Positions 46,308 to 60,417 of a DNA stretch of 64,000 nt are shown here, in pieces. This DNA is from Lyophyllum atratum. Its lineage: Eukaryota; Basidiomycota; Agaricomycetes; Agaricales; Lyophyllaceae. The translations under genes and the position numbers were made by a program. The stretch spans positions 2,542,001 through 2,606,000 of the forward strand of contig JACGCN010000002.1 in assembly GCA_014905825.1 (NCBI GenBank), written 5' to 3'. The notes below the pieces were generated by a model, which saw nothing but the letters and a program-made list of their open reading frames with translations, ran no database searches and had not been told where the DNA came from. The stretch's first letter is position 1; the number at the start of each line of letters is the position of its first letter.

Positions 46308-46574
46308 GGTACCGCGTTCTGTAAAGAATGGAAGGTAAAATGATTTGGGAGGGGTAAAATTTCTGTCGATCACCGAGGGCTGATTAGATCGAGGTCGACT
46401 TTGAGCCAATCTTATCTACTGATCCGAATCGTCATCACCTCGATTAACAACAAGTACGCGATCTATGTACAGCCATCCTCCAAATACACAAGAAAGGGAA
46501 AGAAGGGAAAGAGAAAATGCATGAAGACATTATTAATGGTACACAAGTCCTTGAGCAACGAACTTGGGGCTGAT

Positions 46575-47510
46575 TTAATCGCCTCCGTGGTGAAATCCGT
46601 TTGGCTGGGGCGGGACTGGTGGCATCGCGGGGATGACCCCGTCTTCCTCCTCCTCCTCATCATCCCCGAGCTGAGCGGCACGCTATGTATGGATTCAGCG
46701 ACAGTTCTCATGGGTGTCGGCAGACAAAATACCTTCATCGCTTCAGCCTCGTTGGAATAGTGCCTGCCGCGTGCACGCACGAATGCAGCGTGTTTCGCTG
46801 CCGCTGATAATCACAAAGTGAATTCACAACTAGAAAACAAAGATAGACGGCAAATCGCTCACCTTCTTCGTCCATTTCCTCTTCCACCTCTACTTCCCCG
46901 CCAGGCTCGCGCTCATCAGCCCTGATCTCCCGTCGCGCTTCGTTGGGTAAACTGAAGCTTGTGCTCCTGCTCGATGTCGCACTCCCGGAGCGCCCAGAGA
47001 CAGACCCTGACCTCCCAATACTCGAGATCGAGGTCCGACGCGATGATGGTCCAGAGGTATCGGCGCCCGTCGAAGAAACTGACATCTGCGGCGAGCCAGG
47101 TTCATTGTCGCGCGCTAAGGGTGGTATATAGCGGCCATCTAAGTCGAACTGTGGGATCTCTAAAGCTGTATTAGTTTGATTAATCGATCATCACAATCGA
47201 GCCTACGAACCGCCCTCGACCTCGTCTGTCTCTGCATTATATCGAACGTACGGAGTCTTTGGTTCGCTAATCTTCATCAGGCTGTCTTTCTGGATTTCGG
47301 TCAAAGCAAGGTTCTCCTCGTCCCATTGGAGACTACTGTAGATGCGGGCCTGTGTTAGATATATCTCAGTCGTTGGGATACCACTTACTGTGAGGGCGTT
47401 CCGGGCTGTTGCGGCGCATTCTTCAGGATGCCTTTGGGCTTCGGGTTTGAAGCTGAGCGTGGAAGTGGGGGAAGGTTGGGACGTTCGTGGATGACTTCAA
47501 CACTGGCCAT
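46575..47510 (-). CDS. PP1 regulatory inhibitor-2 homologue (GLC8-like)
   Basis: Modulator of protein phosphatase 1 (Glc7 in yeast). Exons: 47389-47510, 47211-47335, 46863-47159, 46733-46803, 46575-46682; 240 aa. It has the inhibitor-2 PP1-contact motifs in order: KPKGILKN (KGILK), then [20 protein letters not shown] followed by [11 protein letters not shown] (the regulatory TP site), and C-terminal [13 protein letters not shown] Ser-rich central stretch and an acidic C-terminus (DDEEEEED) match this disordered family. Same strand as MTD1, 268 bp upstream. Confidence 0.9.
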
Positions 47511-47766
47511 TGTGGCGACTGAGTTGGGAAATCAACTGTAGAAGGAAGGGTCTAAGATTCGAGTATGATAGTGGAGTGAACAACCCCGCCGGTACTCGTT
47601 GTGACCTGTTATGTAAGGCGCGTCTAGGCCTTCTTAAAAAGGTAACTTGCATAGATTCGAACATGAATACACGATTGATAACTACCACATCTTACAATCG
47701 CTTCAAGATGGTTGAAGCTAAACTATGAAGTTCCTGACGTTGCTCCCAGACCCGATGTATGTCTAA

Positions 47767-49094
47767 CTAGGACTTGCCGAACATTGGTACAATCTTGGTG
47801 CGCACGAACTCGTCCAGCGTACCATACTGCACACCAAGGTCCGTGAACACTTGGGTTGGGAAGTTATACGTCGGATACAGGCCATGGTTATTCTGATAGA
47901 CGAAGGCGTTCGTGACTGGAGGAAGAACAATAAATTCAGATGTCGTTCTCATAGAATCGAGCTCAGGAACCTACGGTCACGATGCCATCGCTGATCAGCG
48001 TCAGGTCTATATCTAGCATTAGCGTGATTTACATGGGTGAATTGGTGTGAACGAACATTACGGTATGGCGGGTCTCGATTCCCGTTTGCTTCTGAATCTC
48101 GCATGATACTTGTCCCCATGTGCCACGCCAGGAACCAAGGGGCTGGATGGTATGGTTTAGAGTGTGTTGTAACAGTGGCTTTTCAAAGGAGCGGAACGAC
48201 TCTGCAAGTGCAAGTGCAGAGGGTCCTAGGTCGCGTTTCACCCACTGCGTATCCGCTAGTCAGAGTTCGGCAGCACCAAGTTCAAGTCGGAAAGGGCGTA
48301 CCAAAAAGGCCATCGGTTTATCCTTGTCTACTACGTAACTCCAAACTGATAAAAAATGAAGTCAATGAAAAGGATGGAGCGAAGGCGAGGCTTGCATTCG
48401 AGCTTTGCGCCACCGTCGATCTCCTTTACCAAGGGCCAGGCATGAACGTTATCAATGAAGGCAGGGGTGCTGATATAAACGGCGGGTAAGCCTATAGATG
48501 TGATGTAATCGGTTGTGCGTGCCTTCGCTGTACGTCCCGATCAGCCCGGTGACGCGTCCAGGATAATAGCTACTGACCGTCATAGAGCTCTACACCTCCC
48601 AATCCCATGTACTCTGGGCCAACGTAGGGCAGCGTCGAGAACAAGAATAGTTGTACGTTCGACTCCTTTGCAACGTCTGCCTGTAGGACACCCTGCTCCT
48701 CTTCGCCGAGCGTGTTCGTATATGACTGGTGCCACGGGGGGATCGTAACGCTGTAAACCTATGGACCCGATAAGGACAACAGTTCTCCGATTACCACTGA
48801 CACCGCCGCACTGTGTAAGCTCCTTCAAACGCTTTCAAAAGGGAGGCTCTGTCTTCAAAACTGCCATCTACAATTTCCATACCCTCCTCCTTAAAAGCTT
48901 GCGCGATTTCGCTGGTAGGATTACGAGTGAGGACGCGGACGTGCCATTTGTCTGTCCTGTTGAAGGCACGAGAAACGGAGCGACCTTGGGCACCAGTTCC
49001 TGTTACGACAGTCTGCAGCAAGGTACACAAGTGAGTCGAATACACAAAAGCCTCGATGAAGGGGCCATACGATAATTGGTTTAGTGGGCGCCAT
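47767..49094 (-). CDS. NmrA-like NAD(P)-binding protein
   Basis: NmrA/HSCARG-type short-chain-dehydrogenase-like fold. Exons that close in frame are 49071-49094, 48795-49012, 48578-48750, 48414-48527, 48302-48345, then one from 48244. The nucleotide-binding motif is VTGTGAQGRSVSRAFN (GxGxQG type), followed by WHVRVLTRNP, FKEEGMEIVDGSFEDRASLL, VQLFLFSTLP, and a C-terminal block HGLYPTYNFPTQVFTDLGVQ with YGTLDEFV before the stop. The junction around 47990-48060 could not be made to close, so the region may hold an unseen exon or a break. Such proteins are redox sensors or isoflavone-reductase-like enzymes; the substrate is unknown. Confidence 0.75.
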
Positions 49095-49824
49095 GATCTA
49101 TAACCCTGGGTCCCCAAGTTGCAGAAGGCTTTTAGCAAGGTAGCGGCGAGACAGGGCGACATGGCCACGGATGCTGGATTTCTGTAACCCCATGAGTGCT
49201 CATTTCTGTGATCAGAGTGAGCTTCTAGATCGTAACCGCAATGCACCTTGTGAAGTAAAATTGAAACGTTTGCCACGACTCAGATCTGACAGGTTCCAAC
49301 TGATTTTCCAAGTGGCTTATTAGATTGCGATATCCAATGCGTCGACTTACTTCCCACTCCCGAGAGATGCCAACTGTGACTCAGCGCTAGTACTCAGCCA
49401 TCAAGCGGAGGTAGTGAGCAGCTAGAAAAGAGTTGAATGGCTTGTGTGATGATGAGCGCTTGATGTGATCACATCAGAGCTGACGGAACCTTTACGCTCG
49501 CAGATATATCGCCCAGTTATCGCCCACCTGAAGCGTTTCAAGGGTCTTTGCCAACCTGACATATCGGTGATACATGATTGGTTCTTGCTTCGCACTTCTT
49601 GGCCGAAGCGCAGGCGGAGAACCTCTACGAGTTTGAAGGCTTGGATCTTGAAACAGTCTGCTTTGTCGGGCACTGACGGACACCATGGCTAGGCTGCCGC
49701 ATCATGGAAGCCCCATTCGGTCCCTTCTTCGGGTTCGGCCATCTTAAAGCTCCCCTGATCTCTCCTGGACCTATTTGTACCATAGGTACATCGTACTCAC
49801 CGACCCTCCCCACATTGATACGAA
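49095..49824. other. Divergent promoter region, no gene
   Basis: About 730 bp between the NmrA-like gene and the hemerythrin-domain gene, which point away from each other. Short frames only. Confidence 0.45.
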
Positions 49825-50834
49825 ATGTCGACGGTTGAAAACCTCCGTAGCAGCGTTGAGACCTTCAAGAACGCCTCATCCGGTACTCAGCCTAAAGATG
49901 TTTACGCGGCTCAGCAGTGGGAAATGGCAGGTGCTCATGCCATGCTAATGAATGGCTTGTTGACTGTCTATGAGGCAAGAGCATTTCGTTTAAATGCTTG
50001 AATCACGAACCTAATTGTTCCGTAGAAATCAAGCTCAGTGCCCGAGGACAAAGTGCAACTTTTCGTTGAGTACGCGTTGCAATGGGTCGCGGCACTTGAT
50101 CACCATCACGAGTGAGTCACCCACCAACTGCTGCTGAGGGCCGAAAAGTAGACGCTTTCTCTTTTAGCTGGGAAGAGAACCTGTACTATCCCTTGTTTGC
50201 CCCAAAATTCAACACGGACGCGATTGTTGCGGAACACCAGACTTTCCATGCAGGCACCCAGAGTTTTAAAGACTACCTCTTGTCATGCCTTCCTGCTGGA
50301 ACTACCTGGGGATATAGCCAAACCGTAGGACCTCACGAACAGCAAAAGTTCGATGGAGCACACCTACGAACCATCATTGACGGATTTGCCACTGAACTCT
50401 CAACCCATGTATGTACCTCGACGCAGCTTGCTTCGGCTTACACTGAAATGTAAGCTCCCCATAGCTTCAACAAGAAATCGGGTATCTTGACCCCCAGAAG
50501 CTCGGTGCATCTGGGCTAACAGAAGCTGAGGTCAAGAACATCGCCGCAGTGTCAGAAAAGCACATGAAGTCAATGGTGAGGCTCGATCCGCTTTCCTCGC
50601 ACGCCAGTCTATATTCACCTCCATCCCCCAGCCACCGTTCACCTTCCTCATTTATACCATCATCCACGCCCCGAAGGGATCAGGCTTCCCACCTGTACCT
50701 GGTCCGGTCAAGAATATTCTCGCGCCTTATATCTTCTATCTACCGAATAGAAGGGTAAGTATTGATGTGTGCAGTGCTGAATGTTACTAACTTTGGTCCC
50801 TTCAAAGTTGTGGCAATTTGCTCCCAAGAACTGA
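49825..50834 (+). CDS. Hemerythrin (HHE cation-binding) domain protein
   Basis: Exons: 49825-49974, 50026-50111, 50168-50408, 50465-50575, 50632-50754, 50808-50834; 245 aa. The four-helix diiron site is suggested by WEMAGAHAMLMNGL, ALDHHHDWEENLYYPLFAPK, AEHQTFHAGT and STHLQQEIGYL, which supply the expected His and Glu ligands. Fungal family members are uncharacterised; oxygen, iron or NO sensing is inferred. Intron 1 (49975-50025) is best read with a GC donor (GAG|gcaaga), giving LLTVYEKSSSVPEDKVQLFV; a GT donor at 49966 would drop VYE. The C-terminal part carries a hydrophobic PPFTFLIYTIIHAPKG stretch. Confidence 0.85.
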
Positions 50835-51277
50835 GGCGGCTTTCCGTGGACAGTGAAGAATCCTTGGCCCTTGTTCGAACAGGGCCTGTCGCATAGACAC
50901 TCTGATCCTCCTTTGTCAGACTATGCATTACCACTACATATTAGTATGTTGCTTTGAATGATTCCATTGCGTTCGATCAAAGAAGCTCTCTTGAAACAGA
51001 ATACATATTCCCGATAGGTAATAATTACGGCGACAACTGGATTACACGGTGCCAGTTGTTGTGTAACTTTGATCTACTTTGATCTTGCTAATTTCACGAC
51101 ATCCAGATCCTTTTTTAGTCGGCAGATAAATCGACATCGAATATATTCAGATACATACAGTAGATACAAAGAAGGGAAAAGGATAAGATAAATATTACAT
51201 TAAATTAAGATTCCATGAAACCCAGGGAGACACAAAGAATGCCTGGAAAAGAATGACAATGGGCGAGAACTTCCTGC
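50835..51277. other. Convergent 3' spacer
   Basis: AT-rich, no gene. Confidence 0.45.
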
Positions 51278-52657
51278 TCATACGTATGACTTGGCAGTTT
51301 CAGTGTCGGCGATGATAATTACACCAGGAGTCGTGGAAGGGGATGTCCTGGAGAGTTCATAGGAACCACCTGGTTTGCTAGGCGCATTCCACAGAGGTAG
51401 CTTTCGTTCCACCTTTGCCGAGTGACCGGAATGGTGGCCAACTTGGACAGGAGTTCGCGGCGCACGGAGATTGAGTACCAGTCTGCATGACATGATGATG
51501 TTCAGCATCAGTGTTGCCCTATAATTGCGTTTTTAGTCAACCGTGAGCACGCAGGAAGAGGCATAGAGCAACTTACGGAAGGTTGATGGCTTGCAAGGTC
51601 TCGGATTGTGTGACAAAAAGAACGACAGTGAGTAGATTCATCCTGCCCTAGACTGAGATGTGTGCGGATTGCAGAATAATCAAAAACATACGTGAAGATA
51701 GCCGCAAAATAAATGAGACCGTCGCGGAATAGGAGTGCCAGGGTCGAGGATGTAACTTTGTTGCGCCAGTGTTCAATTGACTTGTATAAGGTCATCACGA
51801 AGGTGACCGTGTCGAACGCTAGCGGCATCACCTATTGGATGAATCGTTAGTGTCCGAAGAATATCACTTCAACTGTTGACCTACCCAGAAGCCGACGAGC
51901 CAGTTTGTAGGGCCAATAGCAACACATGGAACGATAACGCCAGGCGCGGGGCTCGGTGCAGGGAAGACTTTTGTCAAAGTAATCACATGTATGATGAACT
52001 CGGCAAGCATAATCGTTCCAAGAACACCGATGATGATTTTAGACTTTCCGTACAGCTACATAGTAGGAAGACGATGAGCATCTGCCGTTGGAGATTCGAC
52101 TAGAAACTCACGGCATAAACACGGCTTCCCATGATTATTTGGGACAGGAAAGTCGAAATAAGTGCGCCCACGGGTTGCCAACGGAATATTTCTGATATTG
52201 TTTGCAATGTTAGATAACATGTGTGGAAGGAAGTAAGTGGAGACTCGCTCTGGCAGGTCTCAACCGAGATCGCATGTGTAATGGGTGTTGTGAAGAGCGG
52301 AATGACAACCGCGAACTGGATCAGACCATAGTACCTGTTCAAAACATACAGCGCAGATATATACTGGTTGGAAAGTAGATCAGCTTCAAAACACGACCAT
52401 AGTGAAAACTATCTGAATACATACACTGAAATTCTTCTTCCAGACGCGCTCGATCTCTTTGGGTAGATTCATGAAATAATCCCAGCCGAATATGCAGAAC
52501 CTGACCGTCACAATTGGTTGTAAGTCAGTCGATCATCGAAGTGGCAGAGAAGTACATACATTCCGACAGTCCACAAAATGATGGCCTGCCCATCCTTCTC
52601 TCCCTTTGCTAGCGCGGCCAGTTGCTCTGACGAGGGAGGACCAGCGGGGCCAGACAT
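51278..52657 (-). CDS. DUF6533-type multi-pass membrane protein
   Basis: Exons: 52560-52657, 52425-52500, 52112-52363, 51885-52055, 51692-51831, 51577-51642, 51278-51518; 347 aa, all phases closing. The N-terminal DUF6533 region has WDYFMNLPKEIERVWKKNF and VLNRYYGLIQFAVVIPLF. Several hydrophobic segments follow (ALISTFLSQIIMGSRVYA, IIIGVLGTIMLAEFIIHVIT, NWLVGFWVMPLAFDTVTFVM, GLIYFAAIF), consistent with seven membrane spans. The family is expanded in Agaricomycetes, has no known function, and resembles a receptor layout. The cytosolic tail (residues about 290-347) is Ser/Thr/Pro-rich. Confidence 0.82.
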
Positions 52658-53673
52658 TGGGCAGACGAGAGATACAGAGGAACTACTGTGCTAGTTGACC
52701 AAATTAAGGAAACCGGCACGAGACCAATTGCAACGGGGACGGGGGCGAAAGATGAGATTCCTTTTGGAGTGCTGCTGCGTATTTATCCGCAACCCAAGAT
52801 TCGGCCATTATGGAGTGTATGCCATTCCGGAATCTGGGGATAGCTGATGCACACAGCATAAACAGCAGCTTGATTCAGGGATGATTGATGCGACACTGGG
52901 AACGTGCCTATTCGCGCAAGACCGGCGAGATGACGTGTGATCACTTGCTATACGACAAATGCTTTAGGTATTGTGAACGGCGCCATGCCTATTCGAGTCG
53001 TTCGCAAGGCACTGGAGGTAAGTACGGTTTGCGCATATCGAAAATGCCACCCATATCATTTGGAGCATTCAAAGTGACCCAAGATTTCGTTGCGAGGTTT
53101 CCTGACTATACATGCGGATAAAGGGTGATAGTGCTGATTCGACTGTATCACCATGTAGAGCCTTTCGGGAGTAGCGGCGGACACAGAGCGACGGAGCAAC
53201 TTGAGTCAGCAAAACCCGACACTTCGTCGATTGCAGGGTCGGGGCGGTTCCACGTGGGCTGTAAAAGGGTCGTTTCAAGTTGCTTGCGGGACGTTGCGGG
53301 CCGTGTGGCGCGAAGAGCGAGGATGTATTTCAGCCATGGTCTCTAAATCTGCTGAGATTGTGTGAATGGCTGGAGATACATTGAAATATGCACCCTGTTA
53401 CCCTAAATCAAACAGGACGATGATGATGCCAGTCGACATCGTTATTTCGATTCTCAGGAATGTGGAAGTTGGAGAGGCTGTATCCGCTAAACATAGCCCA
53501 GCGTTCAAAAGGCTCCTGTTGAGGGACCTGCCCTGAAAACAGGGCGGCTGTGGAACGTTGAACACCCGGCCACACTCGGCCAAGACTCCGACACCCACGG
53601 CGATACGAAACGCATCTCTATTCTACATAATCCTTCTAAGCTATCCTACAAACCAACAATGTTCCTGACATCA
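52658..53673. other. Intergenic, no supported gene
   Basis: About 1 kb between the DUF6533 and SEC18 genes (both minus strand). Only short frames without motifs; no repeat or RNA seen. Confidence 0.45.
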
Positions 53674-56637
<2,964 letters not shown>

Positions 56638-56850
56638 CCTGATATTAAGAGATTACTGTGGGGTATAGTGCAGATGTAGTAGGTTCGATATGAGTGGGTT
56701 GAACGTGGTCGTGGTCGTAAAGGCACAGTCGGCCTTCACTGCCACGATCACTCTGAAAATGACTGTGCTTACGTACGTCACAGGCCAGCAAAGGGCTCCA
56801 TCAATGCGTTCACTTGAACCATACTCTGATAATTGACTTTGCTTAAAGGT

Positions 56851-58329
56851 ATGGCGTCGCCAGCCACCAATGCCACGGCCGGAATTCTGTCGGACAATAT
56901 TCCAGATGATGAGTCCTGTGAACTTCTCGGTCCGACTGCGCTGGTCAGTTGCTTTTCTATCTCAGATTTCCCTTGGATGTGACTTTTTCTATCCCAAGGT
57001 GGTACAAGGTGTCCTGGGAGTGTTGGTCATTCTCTCTCTGGTCTACAAACGACACAGAGAGCCGAGGAAACGTCCGTGGAAGATATGGTTCGTTTCTCAT
57101 CCTCGGTCGGAAGTCCATGTGTTGATATGGGGTTATCTATCCAAGGCTCTTTGACGTTTCTAAACAAATTGTAGGCCAGATGTTTGTCCACGGGGTCAAT
57201 GTTTTCTTGTCTGGTCTCATTTCTGAGTTTACCTCCGGGAATGCGTGCGTTTTCTACTTTCTACATATCCTGTTGGACACGACGCTGGGTAAGATACTGT
57301 CTTGGCGTGAAAGGGACTTGTGCTGACGCTTATTTAGGTGTTGCGTTCCTCTACGTGATCCATCACGTTCTTACCCATATATTTTCGGAGAAGTTGCAGC
57401 TCAAGGGGTTCGAATCTGGAGTCTATGGGACCCCCCCTTCAGTCAAATATTGGGCTCGACAAGCTGCACTATATGTCCTGGCCTTGACAACGATGAAGTT
57501 GCTGGTTATCACCCTCCTCGTAGTGTTCCCTGGGATCTTCTCTATCGGGGAGTGGCTCTTGAGCTGGACGCGGGTCGGAGAAGGCGACTCCCTCCAAGTT
57601 ATATTGTGCGTCGTCTCTCTTCCCAGTAACGAGTTTCATTGATTCTTCCACAATGACAGCACCATGGGCATCTTCCCTATCATCATGAACATTCTCCAAT
57701 TTTGGCTCATCGACTCCATCGTCAAAGCTCGTTCCATGGTGTCTTTGGACGAGGACAGTTCAAATGTTTATGGTAGTGAGGATCACGAACCTTTGTTCCG
57801 AGCACCTTCGGATGACGAAGGTGACGGTGATTACCGGCTCCCTGACGCTGAAGGTGGACGGCCACATCCCCCCGAACGCCATAAATCCGTACGAGAAGAA
57901 TATGCATCGACTGGAGCTAACTCTTCCGAAGACCCAGGCGATCACTCCTACCCACCAAGTCTCTCCCGGAGCACCTCTTCGGGCAGCATCACGCCTAAAC
58001 CAGCGAAAAACCTGCTCAAGAAAGCCAAACGGAGAGCAGCGCCTGCACCTCTCAGTCTACAGAATAACAATCCTCCGGCCGTCAACTCACCAGGAATATC
58101 TGCTGCACAACAAGCCTTAACGCATGTGCCCCTGGTTCCGCAACCCGTACCTATGCAAAGAGCAGAGGCTGTAGATGAATCTGCGGATGCTTGGGCAGAG
58201 ACGTGGGACGATTCAGATGACTGGGCGAATCGGGTGGGGGAGGAGGAGTGGACAGGGCGGAGAAACGAGCAAAAGAAAGATACCCTTCAGAACGCTTGGG
58301 ATAGTACCACGCATCAGGCCGGTTCATAG
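56851..58329 (+). CDS. STIMATE-family (vacuolar membrane protein) protein
   Basis: Exons: 56851-56943, 56999-57087, 57146-57288, 57338-57605, 57660-58329; 420 aa. The family blocks are CELLGPTALVVQGVLGVLVI, YKRHREPRKRPWKIWLFDVS, KQIVGQMFVHGVNVFLSGLI, LHILLDTTLGVAFLYVIHHV and LQLKGFESGVYG, then two more hydrophobic helices and ending FPIIMNILQFWLIDS. Fungal members are called vacuolar membrane proteins; animal STIMATE works at ER-plasma-membrane contacts in calcium entry. The C-terminal half is hydrophilic, with an acidic stretch and a repeated Trp pattern (WAETWDDSDDWANRVGEEEW) near the end, which looks like an interaction motif. Confidence 0.88.
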
Positions 58330-58698
58330 CAAACCGGGAACATTCTTTCAGGGTTTTCGGTGGATCTCGGTGTACATTACATATAGATCGATTAATACAT
58401 TCGCAACTCAAAAAGCTACGGTAAGACGTACAGTATGTACTCATACAGCATGCTTTCTCGACATAGGCAGGGGTCATGGAATGACATGATTCGGGCCTCC
58501 ATGTGTTACGAGTATGCGGGGGAGCGGCGAATGCGACGAGGAGCCGTAGCTATTCCAGTGATGTTAGCATCCTCCCGGCGGGAGTGCAAATCTGGCGCGC
58601 TCGGCGCACTTGACTGACACGGTCACAAGACAAGGCAGAGAAGAGATCGGAGTCTGGGATTTAAACCAGTGCCACCACCAAACTCCCTGCACATTCGG

Positions 58699-59620
58699 AT
58701 GTCCTCCCAAATGGCCTCTCTCGGGCAGTCTATGGAAGCGATGAGCGTAAGTTCTCTTTTTACGCCTGTTTCTCAAGTATGTTGATTATTCTCCCAGTTA
58801 CGACCCGCCCAAATCACCACCCCAGTCCCCCAGCGTACGCGATCTTTGAAGGATCGCCACGTATTCTACGGTTTTCCCGTTTCCAAGGAATGGCTTATGC
58901 AGTACTGCGAGAAGAACGCGCACCGCATCCGAAACTTTGATCCCATTAACTCGCGCGATTCAGTAACGAAAATGCTCACCGCCATGAAACTACTAAGAGT
59001 ATCATCAGGAATCAAGAACCTGACGATTGAGGGCGTCATCTGCAAAGCCAGCGAACCTTCGCTCACGCTCGGCGGCGATTGGGGCTGTTTGCCGCTTGTG
59101 TGTGTGTGCAGCTCGATGAGGAGCTCATATGAGAGGAGGCCCAACCAAGAGCAGATGGACAAACTGCAGTCGATCGTGGAGCAGGAACCCGATTGGTATG
59201 TTGACGTCAATCCTTCAAGCTATTACAGCCCATACTAGCATTCGCGTCGTGCCTCTTCTTACGTGAGTTTGCTTCGTTTACTCTCTTCGGGAATCGGGAC
59301 CGCGCTAAACAACATCATACGCTATAGGCCTCGTGTGCAGGCGCGATTCGTTTGCCGTTCTCGCTCCTCTACCCCTACTGAACATTTCTTGCGACTGGCG
59401 ACGCTTCTACACCTCCCTGCAACGTGTGTAACCCTATACAGACGGTCCTTACGAACGCTAGCGTTACGCATAAGAAGCAGTCCTCTACCCGTATCGCTTC
59501 ATGACCATATCCGAAATTCATTCCCTACGATGTCAATGTGTACTATCTTAAAGGCTGCATTGCACCCAGTACTACACGAGACCGACGCACGGAGAAGGCG
59601 TGAGGCTGGCTGAGGCAAAT
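58699..59620 (+). CDS. Unrecognised small gene
   Basis: Exon 1 is 58699-58746 (MSSQMASLGQSMEAMS). Exon 2 starts at 58798 and reads HVFYGFPVSKEWLMQYCEKN, AHRIRNFDPINSRDSVTKML and GDWGCLPLVCVCSSM to about 59198 (EQEPDW). Beyond, coding-like sequence continues to about 59430 (LVCRRDSFAVLAPLPLL, SCDWRRFYTSL), but the last splice junctions could not be fixed, so the 3' end is uncertain. No domain is recognised. It is followed by a minus-strand tRNA. Confidence 0.5.
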
Positions 59621-59884
59621 GGTACACAAGCTCAAGGACTCGAGCGAGGTCAAAATCGCACTGCCGTGCCTTGCTGCAGATCTTGAAGCTATGTAGTGGG
59701 TTGTCGTGATGACAAGTTGAAGTAGTAACTTTGAAAGGGTGGAGCAGGAAGGAGCATTTACTTAATGAAATGGGTTCAACTAAGCCCCTGCCACATGCTT
59801 ATGGACACTGATAAGAGACCAATTAACGACATTGGTGACGTTTATCGACGAGGAAATATAATTCTGTATGGTGAATGAAGGGGC

Positions 59885-59890
59885 AAAAAA
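59885..59890 (-). terminator. Pol III terminator of second tRNA-Arg
   Basis: T6 on the minus strand 25 bases past the tRNA 3' end. Confidence 0.55.
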
Positions 59891-59915
59891 GAAATATATT
59901 GGCATACATTTGACA

Positions 59916-59998
59916 AACCCCCGGCGGGACTCGAACCCGCAACCTCCAGATTAAGCGATTGTAGAAGTCTGACGTCATAGCCATTAGACAACGGGGGC
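59916..59998 (-). tRNA. tRNA-Arg(UCU), with 10-nt intron
   Basis: Same mature sequence as the plus-strand copy at 33074 apart from a few bases (D loop TAATGGCTAT, T loop TTCGAGT). Anticodon TCT, intron of 10 nt after position 37, acceptor GCCCCCG/CGGGGGT. The two tRNA genes face opposite ways, about 26.8 kb apart. Confidence 0.93.
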
Positions 59999-60417
59999 GC
60001 ACATCAATAACCTGGTGCTGATTGTCCAGTTACAATTACCACAGCCTGTGAATGAGCACGACATGGTGTGAATATGAGTTCTTCAGATGCGCGATTGCGG
60101 CTTCAAGGTACTGGTGTCAAGATAAAAGGACAGAAGAGCGCGGACGGGCATTTGCGTAAGAATCCTCAATAGTATGGGGAGTTGAAGTAATCTTGTCCCG
60201 AAAAAACATTGGGTCGAAGGGTGCGTGGCCTCTGGACGCATGGTCTTCGCTACGACTGGGTAGACTAAAAGGTAACCTATGAAACTAGATCCATCTTAAC
60301 TTTCAAGGAATCGCTATGCAGCATGCTCGAAGATGACCCCGGCCCGGAACCAAATGTCACTGTGCACTGCTATTGGTCTCACGTGGTTTTAATTTTACGA
60401 GGTCTGCGACGGCCACC
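59999..60417. other. Promoter region of the Mg transporter gene
   Basis: No gene seen. The 3' end of this stretch has a near-ideal Kozak context (GGCCACCATGA). Confidence 0.45.
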
